DNA of 64,000 nt, from contig NZ_JAAXLA010000025.1 of NCBI RefSeq assembly GCF_012911935.1, positions 1-64,000 of the forward strand. Reading direction: 5' to 3'. The stretch is from Pseudonocardia acidicola. GTDB taxonomy: Bacteria > Actinomycetota > Actinomycetes > Mycobacteriales > Pseudonocardiaceae. Positions within the stretch are counted from its first letter, which is position 1. Every line of letters begins with the position of its first letter. The translations under genes and the position numbers were made by a program. The notes under the pieces were generated by a model that did no database searches, was not told the DNA's origin, and saw nothing but the letters and a program-made list of their open reading frames with translations. Shown one piece after another: positions 1 to 8,268 of the stretch.

Positions 1-63
1 GGTGACCGGGATCGGTTACCCACCCATGTCCGCACCCCGGGTGGGTAACCGATCCCGGTCACC
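1..63. other. Perfect 25-bp inverted repeat (stem-loop) before the alcohol dehydrogenase gene
   Basis: Bases 1-25 are the exact reverse complement of bases 39-63, separated by a 13-nt loop. The left arm touches the window edge, so the repeat may be longer. No T-run follows, so this may be a terminator for an upstream gene that cannot be seen, or an operator or attenuator for the dehydrogenase that starts at 88. Confidence 0.7.
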
Positions 64-87
64 CACCGTCTGCGACGAGGAGGCCCC

Positions 88-1122
88 ATGCGCGCGACCG
101 TCATGTACGGCGCCGGCGACGTGCGAGTCGAACAGGTGCCCGACCCGGTCCTGATCGAGCCGACCGATGCGATCGTGCGGATCACCCGCTCGTGCATCTG
201 CGGCAGCGATCTGTGGCCGTACAAGCACATGAAGCCCGACCCGCACGGCCGGCGGATGGGCCACGAGTTCATCGGTGTGGTCGAGGAGACCGGCTCGGAC
301 GTGCACCGGGTGTCCCGCGGCGACGTCGTCGTCGCGCCGTTCATGTACTGCGACAACACGTGCGACTTCTGCAAGGAGGGCCTGCACACGTCCTGCCGGC
401 GCGGCGGCGCCTGGGGGATGGACGGCGTCGACGGCGGGCAGGGCGAGGCCGTCCGCTCGCCGCTGGCCGACGGGACGCTGGTGACGCTGCCGGTCGCCGC
501 CGACGACCCGCTGATGCCGTCCCTGCTGACCCTCTCCGACGTGCTGTGCACCGGGCACCACGCCGTGGTCACCTCCCGGGTGGAGAAGGGGTCGACCGTC
601 GCGGTGATCGGCGACGGCGCCGTCGGCCTGTGCGGGGTGCTGGCCGCGCGCCGGGCCGGCGCCGAGCGGATCCTGCTGCTCGGCCACCACCGCGAGCGGA
701 CCGACCTGGGTCGCGCGTTCGGCGCGACCGACGTGGTGGTCGAGCGCGGTGACGAGGCCGTCGCGCACGTGCGGGAGCTCACCGGCGGCGACGGCGCGCA
801 CTCCGTGCTGGAGTGTGTCGGGCTCGTCGAGGCCTACCGGACCGCGCTCGGGATCACCCGGCCCGGCGGCGCCGTCGGGCGGGTCGGGGTGCCGCAGTAC
901 GAGACGGCCCCGCTCGGCCGGGACGTGTTCCGCAACAACATCACCGTCTCCGGCGGGGTCGCCCCGGCGCGGGCCTACATCGAGGAGCTCATGCCCGACA
1001 TCCTGGAGGGCCGCATCGAGCCGGGCCGGGTGTTCGACATGACCGTCGACCTCGACGGCGTGCCGCAGGGCTACCGCGCGATGAACGAGCGCCGGGCGTT
1101 GAAGGTGCTGATCACGCCGTAA
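88..1122 (+). CDS. Zinc-dependent alcohol dehydrogenase (MDR superfamily)
   Basis: A complete 344-aa medium-chain dehydrogenase. The N-terminal catalytic domain shows the catalytic zinc site (CICGSD near residue 35 and GHEF near residue 60). A four-cysteine structural zinc loop follows (CDNTCDFC then a Cys 8 residues on, about residues 87-102). The NAD(P)-binding Rossmann motif is VIGDGAVGLCG near residue 172. ATG 88 is preceded by GAGGAGG at 6-7 nt. The gene converges on the carboxylase operon that ends at 1151. It would oxidise an alcohol or reduce a carbonyl with NAD(P). The substrate cannot be read from sequence; supplying a ketone to the neighbouring pathway is only inferred from position. 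Confidence 0.9.
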   Translation: MRATVMYGAGDVRVEQVPDPVLIEPTDAIVRITRSCICGSDLWPYKHMKPDPHGRRMGHEFIGVVEETGSDVHRVSRGDVVVAPFMYCDNTCDFCKEGLHTSCRRGGAWGMDGVDGGQGEAVRSPLADGTLVTLPVAADDPLMPSLLTLSDVLCTGHHAVVTSRVEKGSTVAVIGDGAVGLCGVLAARRAGAERILLLGHHRERTDLGRAFGATDVVVERGDEAVAHVRELTGGDGAHSVLECVGLVEAYRTALGITRPGGAVGRVGVPQYETAPLGRDVFRNNITVSGGVAPARAYIEELMPDILEGRIEPGRVFDMTVDLDGVPQGYRAMNERRALKVLITP

Positions 1123-1126
1123 CGGC

Positions 1127-1142
1127 CCCGCCGGCCGGCGGG
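1127..1142. terminator. Short GC-rich palindrome between convergent genes
   Basis: CCCGCC-GGCC-GGCGGG forms a 6-bp stem in the 28-nt gap between the stop codons of the dehydrogenase (1122) and bsaP (1151). There is no U-tract. A two-way terminator is inferred only from its convergent position. Confidence 0.4.
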
Positions 1143-1150
1143 TATGGCGG

Positions 1151-1363
1151 TCAGCGCGTCGGGGAATGCCGCTCGCCGTGCCGGCTGCAGCGCGCCGTCC
1201 ACCCGACCGGTGTCACCTGCACGACCATCCGCCGCGCGCAGTCCGGGCAGTATCGCGGCGGTTCGAGCTCCCGGCGCGCGGCGCAGCGCGGGTGGCCCGG
1301 CTCGGCGGCCGGGAGCCCGCACTGGTCGCAGAAGGTGCCGGTCTCGGCCACGGGAGCGCTCAC
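1151..1363 (-). CDS. bsaP: Biotin synthase auxiliary protein BsaP
   Basis: A 70-aa cysteine-rich protein with the pairs CDQC (residues 12-15) and CPDC (about 39-42) and further single Cys residues. The ATG overlaps the bioB stop by 4 nt (ATGA), so the two are translationally coupled. Small Cys-rich proteins directly after bioB in actinobacteria are known as BsaP, which supports the Fe-S cluster of BioB during catalysis. The assignment rests on size, cysteine pattern and position. It is the last gene of the operon. Confidence 0.8.
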   Translation of the reverse strand: MSAPVAETGTFCDQCGLPAAEPGHPRCAARRELEPPRYCPDCARRMVVQVTPVGWTARCSRHGERHSPTR

Positions 1364-2403
1364 AGCGTCTCGTTGAGGGCCTTGATCGGCATCTGCAGCT
1401 CGCCGAGCAGGTCGATGTCGGACTCCGCCGGCCGCCCCAGCGTGGTCAGGTAGTTCCCCACGATCACCGCGTTGATCCCCCCCAGCAGCCCCCGGCGCGC
1501 CCCCAGATCCCCCAGCGTGAGCTCCCGGCCCCCGGCGAACCGCAGCACCGTGCGCGGCAACGCCAACCGGAACGCCGCCACCGTCCGCAACGCGTCCGGC
1601 CCCGACATCGGCTCCAACTCCCCGAACGGGGTCCCCGGCCGCGGGTTCAGGAAGTTCAGCGGCACCTCATCCGGGGTCAACGCCGCCAGCTGCCCGGCGA
1701 ACTCCGCGCGCTGCTCCGGCGACTCGCCCATCCCGACGATCCCGCCGCAGCACACCTCCATCCCGGCCTCGCGCACCAGCCGCAGGGTCTCCCAGCGCTC
1801 CTCCCAGGTGTGCGTGGTGACCGCGTTGGGGAAGTGCGACCGGGCGGTCTCCAGGTTGTGGTTGTAGCGGTGCACGCCCATCGCGGCCAGCTCGCCGACC
1901 TGGTCGGGGGTGAGCATGCCCAGCGAGCAGGCGATGTTGATGTCGATCTCGTCCTTGATCGCCGCGATGCCCGCCGCGACCTGGCTCATCAGCCGCTCGT
2001 CCGGGCCGCGGACGGCCGCGACGATGCAGAACTCCGTCGCCCCGGTCTTCGCGGTCTGGCGGGCCGCCTCCACCAGCATCGGCACATCCAGCCAGGCCGA
2101 ACGCACCGGCGAGGCGAACAGCCCCGATTGCGAGCAGAAGTGGCAGTCCTCCGGGCACCCGCCGGTCTTCAGCGAGACGATGCCCTCGACCTCCACCTCC
2201 GGGCCGCACCAGCGCATCCGCACCGCGTGCGCCAGCCCCAGCAGCTCGTCCAGCGCATTGTCGGGCAGGCGCAGCACCTCGAGCACCTGGGACTCGGACA
2301 GCCCGACACCCTGAGCCAGGACCTGCGAACACGCCGCCCGCAATTCGTCCGACCACGCCGCTCCGCTCGGCACCCGAACCGGCTCTGTCACACGAGTCGT
2401 CAA
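1360..2403 (-). CDS. bioB: Biotin synthase BioB (radical SAM)
   Basis: 347 aa, normal family length. The radical-SAM cluster cysteines are C83, C87 and C90 ([12 protein letters not shown]). Family motifs CGGIVGMGE (about 215) and [10 protein letters not shown] follow. The enzyme inserts sulfur into dethiobiotin to make biotin in the cytosol. It starts 12 nt after the phosphatase gene and overlaps bsaP. No bioA, bioD or bioF is nearby. The gene sits instead at the end of an operon whose first two products are a biotin carboxylase and a biotin carrier, so its job here is probably to provide cofactor for that enzyme. Confidence 0.95.
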   Translation of the reverse strand: MTTRVTEPVRVPSGAAWSDELRAACSQVLAQGVGLSESQVLEVLRLPDNALDELLGLAHAVRMRWCGPEVEVEGIVSLKTGGCPEDCHFCSQSGLFASPVRSAWLDVPMLVEAARQTAKTGATEFCIVAAVRGPDERLMSQVAAGIAAIKDEIDINIACSLGMLTPDQVGELAAMGVHRYNHNLETARSHFPNAVTTHTWEERWETLRLVREAGMEVCCGGIVGMGESPEQRAEFAGQLAALTPDEVPLNFLNPRPGTPFGELEPMSGPDALRTVAAFRLALPRTVLRFAGGRELTLGDLGARRGLLGGINAVIVGNYLTTLGRPAESDIDLLGELQMPIKALNETL

Positions 2404-2415
2404 CTCTCGATCCCC

Positions 2416-3147
2416 TCAGCCCTCGACCAGTCGATCTCGAAGCAGTGCGACGGACTGCCGCGGCACGCCCTTGGCCTGTGCCCACGACTCGGCCGTGCCG
2501 TAGTTCTGCTCCAACGCTTCGATCAGGCCGTCGACCGAGTGCTCCTCACACTGGTAGATCTCCGCACTGAGCGTGGCCATGTTGTGCGCGTACCGCGGCC
2601 AGCCGCGCAGCCGAGTCCTGATCGCGTCCATGTTCACGCTCGTGACGAGGAAGTCGGCCTTCGCCTCCACCGGGGTCACGCCGCACAGCAGTTCGACCAG
2701 CAGCATGGTCATCCCGGTCCGGTCCTTGCCCGCCGCGCAGTGCACGAGCGTCGGACAGCGGACGGCGTTGGCCACCGCCTCGACCGCAATCGGCAGGTTC
2801 GGGTCGTTGTGGAGGTGGTCGATGTAGAAGTCGAGCAGTACCCGCCCGGGCGGTCCCTTCGGCCCGTCGACGTCTACCAGCGGGATGTTCAGGTAGTTGA
2901 CCGGCCGGAACGCCAGCGGCCCGCGGCCCTGCTGGACGGCCTCGGGACCGGTGCGTAGATCGACGACGTAGCGCAGGCCGAGCTTGTCCACGAGCAGGTC
3001 GGCCTCGGACTCGGAGATGTCCTGGACGCTGTCCGAGCGGAACAACAGGCCCGAGCGCAGCTGCCCGCCGTCTGCCGTCCGCAGGCCTCCGACGTCACGG
3101 AAGTTCCGGAACGTCGGCAGATCGGTACGGATCCCGTTCGAGATCAT
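2416..3147 (-). CDS. Tyr-phosphatase-like protein (DSP/IphP family)
   Basis: About 243 aa. The Cys-X5-Arg phosphatase loop HCAAGKDRTG lies near residue 147, and an N-terminal FRNFRDVGG motif is typical of the bacterial Tyr-phosphatase family (PF13350-like). I chose ATG 3147 because it shares one base with the thiolase stop (TGATG), which implies coupling; an ATG at 3195 would overlap the thiolase by 49 nt. The enzyme hydrolyses a phosphate monoester. Protein phosphotyrosine, a phosphoinositide or a small metabolite are all possible. Its presence among phosphotransfer enzymes makes a metabolite-phosphate role plausible but unproven. Confidence 0.85.
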   Translation of the reverse strand: MISNGIRTDLPTFRNFRDVGGLRTADGGQLRSGLLFRSDSVQDISESEADLLVDKLGLRYVVDLRTGPEAVQQGRGPLAFRPVNYLNIPLVDVDGPKGPPGRVLLDFYIDHLHNDPNLPIAVEAVANAVRCPTLVHCAAGKDRTGMTMLLVELLCGVTPVEAKADFLVTSVNMDAIRTRLRGWPRYAHNMATLSAEIYQCEEHSVDGLIEALEQNYGTAESWAQAKGVPRQSVALLRDRLVEG

Positions 3148-4334
3148 CAGGGAGTCTCCAGGAGGGTGGCATTCGCCATTCCGCCGCTCTCGCACATCGT
3201 CATCACGGCGCGGCGAGCTCCCAGGCGCATCAAGTTGTCCACGATCCCGGCGAGCAGCCGGCCCCCCGACGCACCCACCGGGTGGCCGTAGGCGATCGCG
3301 CCGCCGTCAACGTTGACCCGGTCGAGGGGAACCTCGAGCTCGCTCGCCCACCCGAGCACGACGCTCGCGAAGGCCTCGTTGACTTCGTAGAGGTCGATGT
3401 CGTCGGGCTTCAGGTCGTGGCGATCCAGCAGTTTGCGCGTCGCAGGGATGATCCCGGCGAGCATCAGGACGGGATCGTCGCCGACGACGGTGTAGCCGGT
3501 GACAGCCGCGAGCGGGGTCAGCCCCAGCGCGGCCGCCGTGTCCTCGTTCATGACCAGGGTCGCCGCTGCGCCGTCGGAGATCGGCGAGGAGTTGCCCGCC
3601 GTCACCCGCCAGCCGATCTCCGGGAAGCGCTGGGCCATCGCCTCGTCGTGGAACGACGGCCGCAGGCCCGCCAGCGCCTCGGCGGTGGTCGCCGGCCGGA
3701 TCCCCTCGTCATCGGTGACCCGGCGGCCGTCTTCCCGGTCAACCGCGACGATGCGCCCGGCCAGCCTGCCCTCCTCCCGGGCCCGCGCGGCGAGCCGGTG
3801 TGAGCGCAGGGCGAGCTCGTCCAGCGACTCCCGGTCGAGCCGCCACTTCGCGGCCAGCAGCTCGGCGGAGATCCCCTGTCCGACCAGGCCGTCGCCGAAC
3901 CGGGCCCGGAACCGTGGTCCCTCGTCGTCGCGCCCCATCCGGTTGGTCTTCATGGGGACGATGCTCATCATCTCGACGCCGCAGGCGATGGCCACGTCGT
4001 AGGCCCCGGCGACCACGCCTTGCGCGGCGAAGTGCAGGGCTTGCTGGAACGACCCGCATTTGCGGTCGATCGACACGCCCGGGACCTCGACCGGCATCCC
4101 CGCGGCCAGCAACGCGTGCCGCGCGATGTTGCCGGCCTGCTCGGCCACCGGCATCGTGCACCCGGCGATCACGTCGTCGACCCGCGCCGGGTCGAGATCG
4201 CTGCGGCGCAGGAGAGCCTCCAGGACGAGCGCGAGCATGTCGACGGGGTGTTCGCCGGCGAGCGCCCCGCCGGCCCGCCCCTTCCCGAACGGAGTGCGGA
4301 CCACGTCGACGACGACGGTGCGGCGCGCGCTCAC
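3147..4334 (-). CDS. Thiolase (acetyl-CoA acyltransferase family)
   Basis: 395 aa, full length. The nucleophile is C93 (DRKCGSFQQA). NEAFAS (near 325) and the catalytic His in GHPVGASGGR (near 355) are present, as is the second Cys in CESGGMAN near 380. The GTG start overlaps the PPDK-like stop by 4 nt (GTGA). All residues for CoA-dependent cleavage of a 3-oxoacyl-CoA are there. Beside an acyl-CoA ligase and a carboxylase, it is best placed as the last step, cutting a 3-oxoacyl-CoA into acetyl-CoA and a shorter acyl-CoA. A biosynthetic role cannot be excluded. Confidence 0.93.
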   Translation of the reverse strand: MSARRTVVVDVVRTPFGKGRAGGALAGEHPVDMLALVLEALLRRSDLDPARVDDVIAGCTMPVAEQAGNIARHALLAAGMPVEVPGVSIDRKCGSFQQALHFAAQGVVAGAYDVAIACGVEMMSIVPMKTNRMGRDDEGPRFRARFGDGLVGQGISAELLAAKWRLDRESLDELALRSHRLAARAREEGRLAGRIVAVDREDGRRVTDDEGIRPATTAEALAGLRPSFHDEAMAQRFPEIGWRVTAGNSSPISDGAAATLVMNEDTAAALGLTPLAAVTGYTVVGDDPVLMLAGIIPATRKLLDRHDLKPDDIDLYEVNEAFASVVLGWASELEVPLDRVNVDGGAIAYGHPVGASGGRLLAGIVDNLMRLGARRAVMTMCESGGMANATLLETP

Positions 4335-6100
4335 CCCGCGCTCCGCGCGCCGAGTTCGGCCAGCGGGCTCCGGGCATCCGCGGCGCGCTGCTGCGCGGCT
4401 GCCGCCAGCAGCACCGGCAGTGGCCGGTCGGTGACGATCCGGCGTACCCCGCCGCGGATCGCGGCGGCCACCCCGGCGTCGGTCTCCACCACGCCGCCGC
4501 GGACCGCCGTCGCACCGGCCACGGCGTGCTCGACGCCGGCCACCTCGACCACACCGAGCTCGTCGAGATCGCGAATGTCGCCGTCGGCGGTGCTGGTGAC
4601 CACGTCGACGTGGGTGGCGGCAGCCGCCCAGGCGGTGAGCCGACGGAGCCGGTCGTCGCCTTCGGGATCGACCGAGCGAAGCGGGAGCAGACCGTCGAAC
4701 ACGCTCCCGAGCGCCCCGTCCACGGTGACCTCCCGACCGGAGAGCCCATCGACCACCCCCGGCCCGCAGCCGACGACCGCGGGCCGGCCGAGGCCACGGC
4801 AGACGACGGCGGCGTGGCTGGTCGAGCCCCCGGTCTCGGTGCAGACCGCGGCGGCCGCGATCATCGCGTGCACGTCCTCGGGGCTGGTCGTACGTGCCAG
4901 GAACACCACGGACTCGCCGCGGGCGGCCCGCTCCACCACCTCATCGGCGTCGGACAGGGCGAGTCCCGCGCCGGCTCCCGGCGAGGCAGCCTCCCCGGTG
5001 GCGACCGCAATCGCATCGCACCGGTCCCCCGGATCGAGCCGGGGCCGCAGGAGCTGGCGTACCTGCTCCGCCGAGACCCGGGCGACGGCCTCGTCCTCGT
5101 TGATCAGCCCCTCGTCAACAAGATCCACCGCCAGCCGCACGGCCGCTTCGGGGCTGCGCTTCGCCGCCCGCGTCTGCAACAGGTACAGCGTGCCACCCTG
5201 CACCGTGAACTCGATGTCCTGGATGTCGCGTTCCTCGGCCTCGAGCCGGCGCGCGGCCGCCAGGAGCTCCCGGTGCACATCGGGCAGTTGCTCGGCCAGG
5301 TGGGCCAGGGGCAGCGGCGTGCGCTCCCCCGAGACCACATCCTCGCCCTGCCCTCGGGGCAGGTACTCGCCGTACGGCTCGGCCGCACCGGTCATCGGGT
5401 CACGGCTGAACAGCACTCCGGTACCGGAGTCTTCGCCCATGTTGCCGAAGACCATGGCCTGGACGGTGACGGCCGTGCCGAGGTCGTCGGGGATGCCGGT
5501 GTGCAGCCGGTAGGCCTTGGCCCGCCGCGACTGCCAGGAGCCGAGGACGGCGCGGACGGCCTCCCGCAGCTGCTCCCACGGGTCGTCCGGAACGGGCCTG
5601 CCGGTCTCCGCCAGCACTGTTTGCCGCAGCTCCTGTGGGGACCGGGTGTCGTCCTCGACGTCGGCCTTGAGCACGATGCGCCCGAAGCTCGCGACGAACC
5701 GGCTGTGGGTGTCGCTCGCGTACGCCGGGTCGCCGGCCTCGGCGGCGAGCGCCCGCTCGACGCGGTCGTCGAACCCGAGGTTGAGGACCGTGTCCATCAT
5801 CCCCGGCATGCTGACGGGAGCACCGGAGCGCACCGAGAGCAGCAGTGGTTGCTCACCGCCGCCGAATCGGCGGCCGGTCTCCGCTTCCAGGTAGGCGACA
5901 CCGGCGCGCAGGGCGTCCTCGACGTGCGGGGGTAGCTCGGTCCCGGCGTCGTACTCGCGGCACACCCGGGTCGGGAGCACGAACGCCGGCGGGCACGGCA
6001 GCCCCAGACGGCGCATCCGCGCCAGGCTCCACGCCTTCCCGCCAATCTCTTCACGGCTGGGCAGCTCGCTGCCGTCCAGCACGACGCACCACGAACTCAT
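4331..6100 (-). CDS. Pyruvate-phosphate-dikinase-like kinase lacking the PEP/pyruvate barrel
   Basis: 589 aa against about 870-900 for full PPDK. An ATP-grasp domain (about 10-335) carries the PPDK signature VRSGAPVSMPGMMDTVLNLG and LYLLQTR. A swivelling phosphohistidine domain has GGSTSHAAVV with catalytic H429. The C-terminal TIM barrel that binds PEP/pyruvate is absent, replaced by about 130 residues without known motifs. ATG 6100 follows AGGAG by 5 nt and lies 1 nt after the preceding stop. In-frame codons upstream (to 6250) lie inside the neighbour and are rejected. It should autophosphorylate from ATP and pass phosphate to another acceptor or a partner subunit, presumably in the same operon. 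Confidence 0.88.
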   Translation of the reverse strand: MSSWCVVLDGSELPSREEIGGKAWSLARMRRLGLPCPPAFVLPTRVCREYDAGTELPPHVEDALRAGVAYLEAETGRRFGGGEQPLLLSVRSGAPVSMPGMMDTVLNLGFDDRVERALAAEAGDPAYASDTHSRFVASFGRIVLKADVEDDTRSPQELRQTVLAETGRPVPDDPWEQLREAVRAVLGSWQSRRAKAYRLHTGIPDDLGTAVTVQAMVFGNMGEDSGTGVLFSRDPMTGAAEPYGEYLPRGQGEDVVSGERTPLPLAHLAEQLPDVHRELLAAARRLEAEERDIQDIEFTVQGGTLYLLQTRAAKRSPEAAVRLAVDLVDEGLINEDEAVARVSAEQVRQLLRPRLDPGDRCDAIAVATGEAASPGAGAGLALSDADEVVERAARGESVVFLARTTSPEDVHAMIAAAAVCTETGGSTSHAAVVCRGLGRPAVVGCGPGVVDGLSGREVTVDGALGSVFDGLLPLRSVDPEGDDRLRRLTAWAAAATHVDVVTSTADGDIRDLDELGVVEVAGVEHAVAGATAVRGGVVETDAGVAAAIRGGVRRIVTDRPLPVLLAAAAQQRAADARSPLAELGARSAG

Positions 6101-6101
6101 C

Positions 6102-6704
6102 TCACTCCTGCCTCGTGCGGCCCAGGATGCGCAGCAGGTCCTCGTGCAGCTCGTGCCACACGGTGTGGTAGCTGTCGACCCGTACGCCACTGACGAAGTC
6201 GGTCTCGCCGGCGAGCGCGCGGTCGTAGGCGGCGGCCAGCCGTCCGGCATAGGCCTTCATCCGCGGTACCGCGTCGGCGAAGGCGTCGAGGATCGGTTCG
6301 GCACGCTCGTGGAGGTCACCGAGCTCGTCGAGGATCGCGTTGTCGTAGGCCGGGTCGCTGTGGTCGTTGGGCACCGTGGTCCCGGCCTGCGGCACCGACT
6401 GCCAGCGCGTGAGCAGCGCGAGCAACTTGCGGTTCACGACCTCGAACCGGTCGGCCGCACCGGTGAACGCCTCGTCCTTACGGACCGCGGCGTAGGCCTC
6501 CGGATAGGCGGCGTCCAATCGCGCACGACCCACCGGCGTGGGCATGAAGGTGCCCTTGGCGCCCGCCACGTCGCCGCTCGCCACGGCGGCCTCGAGCTCG
6601 GCGCGCACCTGCGCCTCGTCGGCCCCGAGGATCGCCGCGATCTGCTCGGCGGTACCCGCCTTCTTCACCACGAGCCCGTGCAGGACCAGCACATTCGTTT
6701 CCAC
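6102..6704 (-). CDS. Small protein with winged-helix-like N-terminus, PPDK-associated
   Basis: 200 aa. Residues about 5-70 look like a winged helix (VLHGLVVKKAGTAEQIA, then GADEAQVRAELEAAV, then TPVGRARLDAAY). Residues 75-200 are mostly helical and end WHELHEDLLRILGRTRQE. From memory, similar modules occur as C-terminal parts of actinobacterial PPDK-like proteins, so this may be a split-off subunit of the next gene's product rather than a DNA-binding regulator. The GTG start is 5 nt after the ligase stop, and the next gene begins 1 nt after its stop. I do not know its function. Confidence 0.75.
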   Translation of the reverse strand: METNVLVLHGLVVKKAGTAEQIAAILGADEAQVRAELEAAVASGDVAGAKGTFMPTPVGRARLDAAYPEAYAAVRKDEAFTGAADRFEVVNRKLLALLTRWQSVPQAGTTVPNDHSDPAYDNAILDELGDLHERAEPILDAFADAVPRMKAYAGRLAAAYDRALAGETDFVSGVRVDSYHTVWHELHEDLLRILGRTRQE

Positions 6705-6709
6705 TGGGG

Positions 6710-8200
6710 TCAGCCCTTCTTCTCTGCGCGGTCGCCACCGTCGCCGGCGGCCGGTAGCTGTTCGCGCACCGCGCGCCGCAGGATCTTGCCCGCCGAGCTC
6801 TTCGGCAGGTCGTCACGGAAGATCACCGCCCGCGGGCGCTTGTAGCCGGCGAGCCGGTCGCGCGCCCACCCCATGAGCTCCTCGGCCTCGACCGGCTCCC
6901 GGGTCGACACCACCGCCTGCACGACCTCACCCCAACGCTCGTCGGGAACGCCCACGACGGCGGCCTCTCGGACCGCGGGATGGCCGAGGAGACAGTCCTC
7001 CACCTCTCGCGGGTAGACGTTGAAGCCGCCGCTGATGATCACGTCGTTCTTCCGGTCGAGCAGGTAGAGGAAACCGTCGGCGTCGAACTGCCCGACGTCG
7101 CCGGTGTGCAGCCAGCCGTTGCGCAGCGTGTGAGCCGTCTCCTCCGGGCGCTGCCAGTACCCGCTCATGAGGATCTGTCCGCGCACCACGACCTCGCCGC
7201 TGACGCCGGCCGGGACCTCCCGGTCGTGCTCGTCGACCACCCGAACCTCCACCATGCTGTACGGCCGGCCCGCCGACCCGACCCGGTCGTGCTCGCCGGG
7301 CTTGAGCAGCGTGATCGTCATCGGCGCCTCGGACTGGCCGTAGGTCTGGGTGAGCACCTTCCCGAAGACGCCCTGGGCGCGGTCGACGAGCGAGGGCGCG
7401 ATCGGTGAGGCCCCGTAGCAGAGGTTGCGCAACTGCGGGATCCGCACGTCGCCGATCGACGGGTCGTCGAGCACCATCGCGAGCATCGTCGGCACCAGGA
7501 AGGTCGTCGCGGGCTCGCGGCGCTCGAGTTCCTCCAGGTAGGCGCCCGGGGTGAAAGACGGGATCACGACGTTGTGCGCGCCCCGGACCAGGTGCGGCAG
7601 GAAGAACGACCCGCTGGCGTGCGTGACCGGGGCCGCATGCAGCATCACGTCGCCCTGCCCGATGTCGGGCACGAGGTCCAATAGGTAGTTGGTGATCTCC
7701 GAGTGCTCGGAGCGCGAGGACAACACCACGGCCTTGGCGGGTCCGGTCGTCCCGCCGGTGTACCCGAGCCGGTAGGGCGCCTCCGCGTCCCGGGGGACGT
7801 CGCACGGGGTCGCCGACCCGTCGGCGATCATCTGCTCGAGATCGCCGAGATCGATGTTCAGCTCGACGGCGGCAGACGTCGACCGGTCACTGATCAGCGC
7901 CCGGCTACCGGAGTCGCGGATGCGGAACTCGTGGTCCTCTGCGGTGTCCCGGACGTTCATCGAGACACGGACGAGACCGGACTTGGCCAAGGCGTAGTAG
8001 GCCACCAGCCCGTCGATACCGTTGGGTAGCAGCACCGCAACCCGATCCCCGGGCCGCAATCCGCGCGCCAACATGGCGTTGCCCAGCCGGTCGGTCGCCT
8101 CGTCGAACTCGACGAAGCTCATCGTCCGGGTACCGCAGGTGATCGCCGGGGAGGCTCCGTACCGAGCCGCCGCACGCCGAATCAGATCACCGATCTCCAC
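6710..8200 (-). CDS. Acyl-CoA synthetase (AMP-forming ligase)
   Basis: 496 aa ANL-family enzyme. It has the A3 loop YTGGTTGPAKAVVLS (near 150), the A5 region TYGQSEAP, the A7 motif GWLHTGDVG, the hinge DRKNDVIISGGFNVYP and the C-terminal catalytic lysine region PKSSAGKILRR. The GTG start has AAGGAGA 7 nt upstream. It activates a carboxylic acid to its CoA thioester through an acyl-adenylate. Between a carboxylase and a thiolase, the expected substrate is a 3-oxoacid formed by ketone carboxylation. A strong hairpin (8227-8261) precedes it, so expression may be lower than the upstream carboxylase genes. Confidence 0.92.
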   Translation of the reverse strand: MEIGDLIRRAAARYGASPAITCGTRTMSFVEFDEATDRLGNAMLARGLRPGDRVAVLLPNGIDGLVAYYALAKSGLVRVSMNVRDTAEDHEFRIRDSGSRALISDRSTSAAVELNIDLGDLEQMIADGSATPCDVPRDAEAPYRLGYTGGTTGPAKAVVLSSRSEHSEITNYLLDLVPDIGQGDVMLHAAPVTHASGSFFLPHLVRGAHNVVIPSFTPGAYLEELERREPATTFLVPTMLAMVLDDPSIGDVRIPQLRNLCYGASPIAPSLVDRAQGVFGKVLTQTYGQSEAPMTITLLKPGEHDRVGSAGRPYSMVEVRVVDEHDREVPAGVSGEVVVRGQILMSGYWQRPEETAHTLRNGWLHTGDVGQFDADGFLYLLDRKNDVIISGGFNVYPREVEDCLLGHPAVREAAVVGVPDERWGEVVQAVVSTREPVEAEELMGWARDRLAGYKRPRAVIFRDDLPKSSAGKILRRAVREQLPAAGDGGDRAEKKG

Positions 8201-8226
8201 TCACACTCTCCTTGATGGGTCGAACC

Positions 8227-8261
8227 GGGCCCGCGGCGCCCGCATCGGGCGCCACGGGCCC
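8227..8261 (-). terminator. Intercistronic 15-bp hairpin inside the operon
   Basis: Arms 8227-8241 and 8247-8261 pair over 15 positions with one G:U wobble on the transcribed strand and a 5-nt loop. It lies between the stop of the 516-aa gene (8269) and the ligase start (8200). No U-tract follows, so it is more likely a partial terminator or an mRNA-stability element that sets a step in expression within the operon. Confidence 0.6.
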
Positions 8262-8268
8262 TGCACGA

